From: Candidatus Binatota bacterium
Lineage (GTDB): Bacteria; Desulfobacterota; Binatia; UBA1149
Direction of reading: 5' to 3'
DNA: 64,000 bases
Assembly: GCA_012960245.1 (NCBI GenBank)
Contig: DUBO01000040.1
Coordinates: 1 to 64,000 of the forward strand
This document shows, one piece after another, positions 57,571 through 64,000 of the stretch. Each line of letters opens with the position of its first letter. Position 1 is the stretch's first letter. The notes below the pieces were generated by a model. That model did no database searches. It was not told the DNA's origin and saw nothing but the letters and a program-made list of their open reading frames with translations. The position numbers and the translations under genes are program-made.

Positions 57571-60500
57571 CTGATCGAACTCGAGGCCACCATTGTATGC
57601 GCCGACCTTTCGGGGTTCACGCTTGCAGCGCGCGACCTCGACCCCGAGCAGGTAACCGAACTGGTCAACGGTTGTTTTGCTGGCATGGAAGACATCGCCA
57701 GCGCCCACGGCGGCACCCCGCTGCAGTTTCTCGGAGACTGCATGCTGGCCGCTTTTCCCCACGCAGAACAGGCCGAGGCCGCCAACCGTCATGCGCTGGC
57801 CGCTGCCCTCGGGATGCTTGAGTGGATAAAACAATCCGCGCCCCTGTTTCCCGGCAGCAAAAGACCTGGCCTGCACATAGGTGTCGAGGCTGGACAGTTG
57901 CAGCTGGGGCGACCGCCGACCGGCGGCCTGCTGCCCGCCGGTCGGTGCACGACAGCGGCCATGCGCCTGGAAGCGGCAGCTGAGACCGGCTCGGTGCTCG
58001 TTGGCTCAACGGCCCGGCAACTGGCGGGCCGGGGTTTCAGTTTTTCACAGGCCGCCGACGACGCGCCGCAGGGCTCGGCGCTGCTGGCGTCCGGCCGAAC
58101 CAACGACCACGATACCCTGCCCGCTGGCATACCCCGCCTGGCCGAGTCCACGCCCGGCGAGGAATTGCAGTACCAACGGCTGCAACAACGCCAACCCGAA
58201 CGTCGGCAGGTGACCGTGCTGTTCGCTGAACTGTGCCAGGCTCCCGCGCCCAGCGACGCGCAGATGCAGGCACTCAGCCTGGCCGTACAGGCCGAGGGTG
58301 GTTACGTGGACAAGTTTACCGGCCGCACCATGATGGCCCTGTTCGGGGCACCCGATGGACTCGAAGAAGCGCCTGCCCGCGCCGCGGCCGCGCTTGCCCG
58401 CCTGCTCAACAACGACGGCGCCGATGCCATCAAACCCGGCGCCATCCGAGCGGGCATGAACAGCGGACTGGTCGTGGCCGGGTTGGTGGGGGGCAACAAC
58501 AGCCGCCAGTACACGGTGATAGGCGACGCGGTCAACCTCGCTGCCCGGCTCAAGGACGCGGCCTCACCCGGCGAACTCTACCTCGGAGAGCAGACCGCCT
58601 ACCGGCTGTCCGACCGTTTTTGCGTGAGCGCGCTCGCACCCTTGTCATTGCAGGGACAGGGCCGGGCCGTGCAGGCCTACGCGCTCGACCCCTTGCGACC
58701 GCCGGGCAAAGGCAACGACGCTGGACCTCGCAGGCGCAAGCTGCGCGCTCCGCTGGTGGGCCGCGACCGGGAACTCGCCGCCCTGCTCGGTGGAGTAAAG
58801 CAGGCCCACGCGGGCGAGGGCTCTGTGATGGTGGTGAGCGGTGAGGCGGGCCTGGGAAAGTCGCGCCTGATCGAAGAGTTCAAGAGCGACCCCTCGCTGT
58901 CGGATTGCCTGCTGCTCGAAAGCCAGGCATCGCAAGGCAACTCGCGACCCTTTGCGCTCGCGGCCGACCTGCTGCGCCAATGGTGTCAACTCAGCGGTAA
59001 CGAGAGCAACGACGACGCGCTCGCCTTGCTGCGCGCCGCGGTCGAGCGCAGCGATGGCCAACTCGAAACCGAACTGCCCTCGCTCGCGACACTGCTGGGA
59101 ATACAGCACGCCGACGACAACTCGCCGGGCTCGTCGCAGCCGGGTTCGTCAACACCCACGGGCGACGCGCTGAGAAAACGCCTGCAACTGGCGCTTACAC
59201 GACTGGCCACCGTACTGTCGGCGCAACGGCCACTGGTCATCGTCCTCGAGGACCTGCACTGGGCCGACCAGTCGAGTATCGAAATACTTGGCGGGCTGTC
59301 GTCCGCGAGCCAGCGGGCTGCCGTGGTCACGATCATAACTACCCGCGAAGATTCGGCCGCTGCGCTCACTGGCAGCAAAACCCACGAGCGCAGCTCGCAG
59401 CTTGCCCTCTCACCGCTCGACGACAACGACCTCGACCGACTGGTCACGGGCCTGCTGGGGACAGCCGGCCTGCCGATAGCCCTGCGCCGACGAATTCGCG
59501 CCAACGCCGAGGGCAACCCCTTCTACGTCGAAGAGGTACTCAGGTCGTTCATCGACCAGGGCGCGCTCGTGCAATCGCGCGACGGCTGGCAGACCACCGC
59601 GGCGATTAACGAAGTAGACGTTCCCGATACTGTCCAGGGAGTGGTGCTCGCCCGCGTAGACGCCATGGACGACCAGGCCCGCGAGATACTGCAGGCCGCC
59701 TCGGTGATCGGCCGCCGTTTCTACTACCGGCTGCTTCTCGGCACCGTCGATGACTCGGGCGAACTCGACACTGCCCTCGCCCGCCTCGAGGACATGCAAC
59801 TGGTGAGCAGCAGCATGTCATCTCGTACCGGCAGCGTTGCCCGGCAGGCCGAGGCCGCTGAGCGCGAGTACCATTTCCACCACCAGGTCGCGCAGCAGAC
59901 CGTGTACCATTCCCTGCTCAAAGGCCGGCGGCGCGACATGCACGCCCGCGTGGCCAGCGCCATCGAAAAAGCTTTCGAACAACGGCTCGACGACTTCGAA
60001 GCCGAGCTCGCTTTTCACTGGGGCCAGGCCGAACAAGCTGACAAGGCCGAGTACTACCTGTTTCGAGCGGGCGACAACGCCGCCCGCTCGGCCGCCTCGG
60101 CCGAGGCGCTCGCCCATTTTCGCGAAGCGTCGCGGCTGTACCTGCAACAACACGGCAAGGGTGGCGATCGCGCACGCAAGGCGCTACTCGAAAAGAACAT
60201 CGGGCTGGCGCTGCTCAATACCGGCGACCATCACGAGTGCATAGAGCACTTTGACGCATCGCTGGCGTGGCGGGGTCGTTCTTCTTCGCTGCGAACCGGT
60301 ACTGCAGGCCTTCTGCAGGCCGGCGGTGCCCTGGCCCGCACCTGGCTGGCCCTCGGCCGTCGGCGCAGCAGCGCAGCGGCCGACAAGAAAGGATCCGCGA
60401 CTCCCAGCGCGGCCGAACTCGAAGGACTTGAAGCCGAGGTCATGCGCGCCCAGGCCCTGGCCAACGTCGACCCGCAGCGGGCGTTTACCGCTGCCCTGTC

Positions 60501-61563
60501 GGTGGTCGGAAGACTCGAGCACATGAACGCAAGCGGGGTCGAACGGGCGGCCGAACTCTACGCCGACGCTGCGGGCTTCGTGGCCTTTTCGGGCACCTCC
60601 TTCTCGCTCTCGCGCCGGCTGCTCGAGCGTGGGGAAGGCCTGCTCAGCGACGACAACTTGGCCGGCGACTTTGCCTGCAGGGCCATGCGTTTTATTGCCG
60701 ACTACTTCGAGGGAGACTGGAACGACAGCCCGCTGCCCGCCACACGCGACCTCGAAACCGCCATGGAACACGGCCAGCTGGTACTCGCGAGCAACTACTT
60801 CGGCCTGGCCGCCGAGCGATCCACCTGGCAGGGCCACTGGCGCAACAGCGCGCGCATGCTCGACGCGGTCAAGCGACTGGTCGATCTTTACGGATACGAC
60901 TTTGCCGTCTCCTGGCGCGACGCCATTCCCCTTTACGTGGCCGTGCAACAGGACCGCCCCTTCGACGCCATCGAGGCTGCCAACCGCTACTTGTCCGCCC
61001 GCCACGAAGATAACCTGCTGGCCTTCGGCCACGCCATGAAAGCGCGAGCCGAGTGCGCGGCCGGTTATCTCGACGAAGCTGCCCATTCAATCGAATTGTC
61101 TGCCGCGGACGCTTCGCGGGCCGGTGCGCTACCTCCCTACCACGCGGCGCCGCTGGCGGTGGCAAGGTTTGAGCTGGGCCTCACGGCCCACGAACAGGAG
61201 CACGCCGACAGTCCATCGCGGTGGACGGTGGAGAGAGATTGCAGGCGGGCACTCAGGGCCACGCGGGCGCTGGCCCGCGAGCGCCCCGACCTCTACCGGG
61301 CCGTGGGGCGCTGGAACCAGCTCTGCGGCCGGCGGCAGGTAGCACTCACCTGGTACCGCCGCAGCATCGACGAGGCCCGCCGCCTTGGCGCGCTCCCGGC
61401 GCTGGCCCGCACGCTGGCGCTGTGCTCGAGACTGGCCTGGACGGGCGACCCACTGCCCAGCGCCGAGCAGTGCCGTGAGCAGTCGCTGTCGTTGGCAGAG
61501 TGCCTGCGCAGGAACGATGATCGCGACGCCTGGCCCCCGCCTGGGCAGAGCGACGCGAGCTGA
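57571..61563 (+). CDS. Tandem class III nucleotidyl cyclase with AAA ATPase and helical-repeat domains (soluble adenylyl cyclase architecture)
   Basis: 1,330 residues if the CTG at 57571 is the start (AGGGGAG seven bases upstream, first residues IELEATIVCADLSGFTLAAR); TTG 57418 is the alternative. Domain order: cyclase C1 (about 1-190), cyclase C2 (about 210-375), AAA/STAND-type ATPase (Walker A GEAGLGKSR at 424-432, Walker B LVIVLEDLHWAD near 555-564), then TPR-like helices to the end. C1 keeps both metal Asp residues (D12, D56) but has Gln at the adenine-Lys, Arg at the Asp and Thr at the Asn positions. C2 has Glu and Arg at the metal positions (220, 252) but keeps K248, D319, N322 and R326. 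One composite site should form between them, as in human ADCY10. cAMP production is predicted, not shown. Confidence 0.88.
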   Translation: MIELEATIVCADLSGFTLAARDLDPEQVTELVNGCFAGMEDIASAHGGTPLQFLGDCMLAAFPHAEQAEAANRHALAAALGMLEWIKQSAPLFPGSKRPGLHIGVEAGQLQLGRPPTGGLLPAGRCTTAAMRLEAAAETGSVLVGSTARQLAGRGFSFSQAADDAPQGSALLASGRTNDHDTLPAGIPRLAESTPGEELQYQRLQQRQPERRQVTVLFAELCQAPAPSDAQMQALSLAVQAEGGYVDKFTGRTMMALFGAPDGLEEAPARAAAALARLLNNDGADAIKPGAIRAGMNSGLVVAGLVGGNNSRQYTVIGDAVNLAARLKDAASPGELYLGEQTAYRLSDRFCVSALAPLSLQGQGRAVQAYALDPLRPPGKGNDAGPRRRKLRAPLVGRDRELAALLGGVKQAHAGEGSVMVVSGEAGLGKSRLIEEFKSDPSLSDCLLLESQASQGNSRPFALAADLLRQWCQLSGNESNDDALALLRAAVERSDGQLETELPSLATLLGIQHADDNSPGSSQPGSSTPTGDALRKRLQLALTRLATVLSAQRPLVIVLEDLHWADQSSIEILGGLSSASQRAAVVTIITTREDSAAALTGSKTHERSSQLALSPLDDNDLDRLVTGLLGTAGLPIALRRRIRANAEGNPFYVEEVLRSFIDQGALVQSRDGWQTTAAINEVDVPDTVQGVVLARVDAMDDQAREILQAASVIGRRFYYRLLLGTVDDSGELDTALARLEDMQLVSSSMSSRTGSVARQAEAAEREYHFHHQVAQQTVYHSLLKGRRRDMHARVASAIEKAFEQRLDDFEAELAFHWGQAEQADKAEYYLFRAGDNAARSAASAEALAHFREASRLYLQQHGKGGDRARKALLEKNIGLALLNTGDHHECIEHFDASLAWRGRSSSLRTGTAGLLQAGGALARTWLALGRRRSSAAADKKGSATPSAAELEGLEAEVMRAQALANVDPQRAFTAALSVVGRLEHMNASGVERAAELYADAAGFVAFSGTSFSLSRRLLERGEGLLSDDNLAGDFACRAMRFIADYFEGDWNDSPLPATRDLETAMEHGQLVLASNYFGLAAERSTWQGHWRNSARMLDAVKRLVDLYGYDFAVSWRDAIPLYVAVQQDRPFDAIEAANRYLSARHEDNLLAFGHAMKARAECAAGYLDEAAHSIELSAADASRAGALPPYHAAPLAVARFELGLTAHEQEHADSPSRWTVERDCRRALRATRALARERPDLYRAVGRWNQLCGRRQVALTWYRRSIDEARRLGALPALARTLALCSRLAWTGDPLPSAEQCREQSLSLAECLRRNDDRDAWPPPGQSDAS

Positions 61564-61736
61564 GGCGCGCGCAACCGGTCTCCATGAACCGGCAGCGCAG
61601 CCGCCAACCCGGGTTTACACACAAGCCCATGGGCGCTACCCAGACTTGGCACTGGCGACGCACCCCCGATCGTGCAGCTGGCAAAACAGCCTGTAGAATC
61701 AATGGACTCAGCCTCGTTTACACGGCCATACCGCTG

Positions 61737-61753
61737 TGGCACGGCGGTTGCTT
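61737..61753 (+). promoter_or_regulatory. Consensus sigma-54 promoter
   Basis: TGGCACGGCGGTTGCTT matches the TGGCACG-N4-TTGCW consensus at every defined position, with GG (61738-61739) and GC (61750-61751) exactly ten bases apart. The predicted start of transcription is near 61763, leaving a leader of about 175 bases before the secreted-protein gene. It lies in the gap 61564-61938, which otherwise holds only a palindrome (61859-61875). Confidence 0.8.
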
Positions 61754-61858
61754 GCTTGCAGCTTGGAGAAAACCGAGAGGGGCCAGCCGCGGCAAACCCG
61801 GCTGACCAGGAAAGCAGCGTGCAAGGACCAACTGCAAAACTACAAGACAAAAGTTTTT

Positions 61859-61875
61859 TACCCACTTGGGGGGTA
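61859..61875. repeat. TACCC-N7-GGGTA palindrome in the leader
   Basis: TACCC (61859-61863) and GGGTA (61871-61875) flank ACTTGGG, after a T-rich tract (61854-61859). Located about 100 bases downstream of the predicted sigma-54 transcription start and 64 bases before the likely coding start, it could be a repressor site or a leader structure. Confidence 0.35.
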
Positions 61876-61938
61876 GTCAGCGATAGCCCGCCTGATAGTC
61901 TTGTTCCCTGGGAGTCCACGGGTTCCCGGGGGTCTGTT

Positions 61939-64000
61939 CTGCGGCTGTTAAATACAACTACTTATACTGCCCGCCACCGGCCGGGTGACAGGGCAGGCGC
62001 GGGCAATGCCATCGCGCTGGCGGCGCTGGTCCTGTCGATTGCGCTGGCGCTGGCGCCCACGGTTTCGCAGGCCGCCTGCAACCTCATCCCCCAGGCGACG
62101 CGTAGCTTTCGCGGAGAGCTGGGCCAGGTCGACAGGCCCTGGGCCACGCCCGGCGACTGGGTAAGCGTGTCGTTGGACAGCGGCTGCCACACCGACAGTG
62201 ATTTTTCGGCCTCGGGCTTCACGGGCACCGCCGGCGACTACGTTGTAACCGTGGTCGATACCCCAGGCACCGGCAAACTGTCGGCCGTGGTACTGGCGGA
62301 GAACTGCGCTGCGCTGGCCACCACGCCATCGACCTGCGTTGGCGGCAACATCGTCGCAAGCGAATGCCGCCAGATCAGTGATAGCGGAGGTGTCATAGAG
62401 TTCCAGGTCCTTGCCTCGGCGTTGCGCTTCGTGTTCCCCGACACCGACAACCTTCTGCCTCCCAGCGGGGCATCGTGCATCGGGGGACTGAACTCAGGGA
62501 CCGCCTGCACCAGCAATAGCGAATGCCCGGCCAGTAGCTGCGGCAGCACCGATGGATTAACGCTGGCCGGACCAGCCCGCATAGTCGTGACACACGCGAC
62601 TACCGATACCTGGACCTGCAGCAACATCAGCACCGACTGCGCGAATTACGGAAGCAGCGACGTGGCGGCCTGCGTTGATTCGCTTTATACCGACGACGGC
62701 AGCTGCAACACCACGACCAACCACGACGTGTTCCCCAGCTTTGTCGGCCTGCCACACACCAATGACTTTGCCCAACTCTGCACCCCCGAGGACCCCACCG
62801 ATCTGAATGATCCGTGTACGGAATCTGAAAACGAAGTAGTTATGGCCGTCGACGAGGACGGTAACCTTCTGATTCCGGTGGACTGGACTAACATATTGAT
62901 CGACGGAGAAGTGCCGACCCCGATACTGCTCAACGGTGCCAGTGCGATAGACAATTACAGCGGTTCTGGGGACCCGGTTGTCCTGCCCAACGAAGACTTC
63001 GTAGACTCCTACACTCTCGAGGGGGCTATACTCCCACCGGTCTTGTCACCTTTGACCAACGAGGAAAACAGTACCGAGATCGCGCTGTTCGGCTCGGCCG
63101 ATGCCCCGGTTACCGTTCTGCGCCTGGCCGCACTGAGTCCTGATGACACCGTCTGCTCAGCCGTAGACCCGTTGCTGGAAGATGTCCCCTGCACCGAAAA
63201 TACTGCGTGCGGTGGTGGTACCTGCGGGAGCGCCAAGTGCGTAGGCGGAAGCAACGCCGGCTTGGCCTGCACGGATTCTTCCGTGTGCACCGGCGGCGGA
63301 ACATGCGGCATCCCGCTTTTCGATTTCAGCGACCGAATGTACAACTCGGCCACCAACGGCGCCGTGGTCATAGATAAATCAGATCTGCTGGCCAAGATCG
63401 CCGGCGTAGAAGAGGGGGCATGCTCCATTTCCGGAGACCCATGTGACCTGGCCAATCCCTGCCTACCGGGCGAAAGCTGCGTTAATTTTCGGATGTCGAT
63501 AGCGGGCTCGGCGCCACTTGAAGGTATCTACTCGACCGACACCCTGTATGCTTTCGTAACGGAAGAAGAAGTCGAAGACGATCAACTCAACGACGACTCT
63601 GACAAGATCGACAGGGTACTGGTCCTGCGTAACAGGGATACCGCCGAGCTTCTACAAACCGGCAACAACTTGGCAGACGGTCGCGCGATTACATACGCAA
63701 CGGATTCTCCTTTCTCCTGGCCAGTTATCGCCCTTGAGGGAGATATCGTCGCCATGACCGAGCCCGAGTGGGCCGAGGGCGATTGCTCCGTTTCCAATTG
63801 CGATCGCAACGGTGACTACGACATAGCCGACAGCATTCTCCGCGTTTTCAGGCGGGACGACACCGGTAGCCCGATCGTGGCCGAAGACCAAACCGTGAGC
63901 GGGGGACTGCCCCTGCAGATACCGGTAGGTATCGGAAACCTGATAGACGGTCGCAGCCTGGCCGTGAGCAATAGCCTGGTATTCTTCGGCAGCTCGGAAT
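61939..64000 (+). CDS. Large secreted Cys-rich surface protein, 3' end outside window
   Basis: At least 687 codons, open to the right edge. The N-terminal hydrophobic stretch IALAALVLSIALALAPTVSQ ends at AA and is followed directly by CNLIPQATRSFRGE, a convincing signal peptide. The start codon is unclear: the frame is open back to 61588, no good ATG/GTG lies close to the signal peptide, and CTG 61939 is my tentative choice (ATG 61702 would precede the sigma-54 promoter). The mature chain has beta-rich segments and repeated Cys motifs of the C.GG.N.G.AC(T).(S)..C.(G)G.(C)G type (near 62480-62550, 63205-63310). Asp-rich DRNGDYDIADSILRVF stretches near the end may bind calcium. Function unknown; probably a surface adhesin or sensor. 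Confidence 0.8.
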   Translation, partial: MRLLNTTTYTARHRPGDRAGAGNAIALAALVLSIALALAPTVSQAACNLIPQATRSFRGELGQVDRPWATPGDWVSVSLDSGCHTDSDFSASGFTGTAGDYVVTVVDTPGTGKLSAVVLAENCAALATTPSTCVGGNIVASECRQISDSGGVIEFQVLASALRFVFPDTDNLLPPSGASCIGGLNSGTACTSNSECPASSCGSTDGLTLAGPARIVVTHATTDTWTCSNISTDCANYGSSDVAACVDSLYTDDGSCNTTTNHDVFPSFVGLPHTNDFAQLCTPEDPTDLNDPCTESENEVVMAVDEDGNLLIPVDWTNILIDGEVPTPILLNGASAIDNYSGSGDPVVLPNEDFVDSYTLEGAILPPVLSPLTNEENSTEIALFGSADAPVTVLRLAALSPDDTVCSAVDPLLEDVPCTENTACGGGTCGSAKCVGGSNAGLACTDSSVCTGGGTCGIPLFDFSDRMYNSATNGAVVIDKSDLLAKIAGVEEGACSISGDPCDLANPCLPGESCVNFRMSIAGSAPLEGIYSTDTLYAFVTEEEVEDDQLNDDSDKIDRVLVLRNRDTAELLQTGNNLADGRAITYATDSPFSWPVIALEGDIVAMTEPEWAEGDCSVSNCDRNGDYDIADSILRVFRRDDTGSPIVAEDQTVSGGLPLQIPVGIGNLIDGRSLAVSNSLVFFGSSE

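Noticed and set aside
61775-61830. Possible c-di-GMP (GEMM) riboswitch in the leader of the terminal gene
   Set aside because: GGCAAACC is present at 61791-61798, but the second conserved element (GACGCAAAGCC-like) and the pairing stems are not found.
62238-63455. Minus-strand open frames near the right edge
   Set aside because: They are antisense to the continuous plus-strand secreted-protein frame, which has a signal peptide and repeated Cys motifs.
1-64000. tRNA, rRNA, CRISPR, insertion sequences, phage or plasmid genes
   Set aside because: No cloverleaf, regular spaced repeats, transposase, integrase or replication gene was recognised on either strand by eye.

Overview
The window is G+C-rich (about two thirds G+C by eye) and comes from a Gram-negative bacterium: there are porin-like and other outer-membrane barrel proteins, Sec signal peptides, sigma-54-type promoters and short-gap operons. 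The secreted proteins carry Cys-rich CGNG..D.GEECD-type repeats and CX4CH heme-like domains that are common in deltaproteobacterial lineages such as Myxococcota and Binatota. The catabolic content (acyl-CoA dehydrogenases, SCP-x thiolase/DUF35 pairs, four luciferase-like oxidoreductases, IpdABC) looks actinobacterial in function. My best guess is an uncultured deltaproteobacterial-type lineage; this is inference, and no rRNA or tRNA gene is visible to test it.

Layout. 1-7.6 kb: a minus-strand urea operon, urtABCDE followed directly by ureDABC (ureC runs off the left edge), with a sigma-54-like promoter in front of urtA and a divergent porin gene (8-9 kb). 9.2-17.6 kb: mostly unfamiliar secreted or envelope proteins (a protein with two CX4CH domains, a beta-barrel with a His-rich stretch, a Cys-rich protein, a low-G+C secreted protein, an M14 carboxypeptidase) plus a ferritin-like di-iron protein and an EthD-domain protein. 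17.7-29.4 kb: twelve tightly packed minus-strand genes headed by ipdA-ipdB-ipdC-echA20-like genes, followed by acyl-CoA dehydrogenases, thiolases and SDRs. This is the gene set for breaking the last two steroid rings (the HIP pathway). A perfect TAGAAC-AC-GTTCTA palindrome, identical to the actinobacterial KstR operator type, sits in its promoter region.

29.6-37.1 kb: a divergent plus-strand group (VOC protein, PaaG-like crotonase, KshA/DAF-36-like Rieske oxygenase, a second SCP-x thiolase/DUF35 pair, sulfotransferase, DUF1214 protein, PhyH dioxygenase), plausibly acting on the same kind of polycyclic or isoprenoid substrate. 37-47 kb: oxidative enzymes in mixed orientation (VOC, three LLM flavin/F420 oxidoreductases, APH-like kinase, SnoaL-like, P450, amine-oxidase-like flavoprotein, an alpha/beta hydrolase with Glu at the nucleophile position). 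47.4-51 kb: a malyl-CoA-lyase-like gene, a SucC/SucD-type ligase pair and a small ferredoxin, resembling the malate thiokinase/malyl-CoA lyase module. 51-57 kb: further acyl-CoA and amino-acid enzymes (crotonase, LLM, SDR, ThrH, D-threonine-aldolase-like, acyl-CoA ligase).

57.5-61.6 kb: a 1,330-residue protein with two class III cyclase domains, an AAA-type ATPase and a helical-repeat C-terminus, the domain order of mammalian soluble adenylyl cyclase. Its two cyclase domains have complementary losses that leave one composite active site. 61.7 kb to the end: a consensus sigma-54 promoter followed by a large secreted Cys-rich protein that runs off the right edge.
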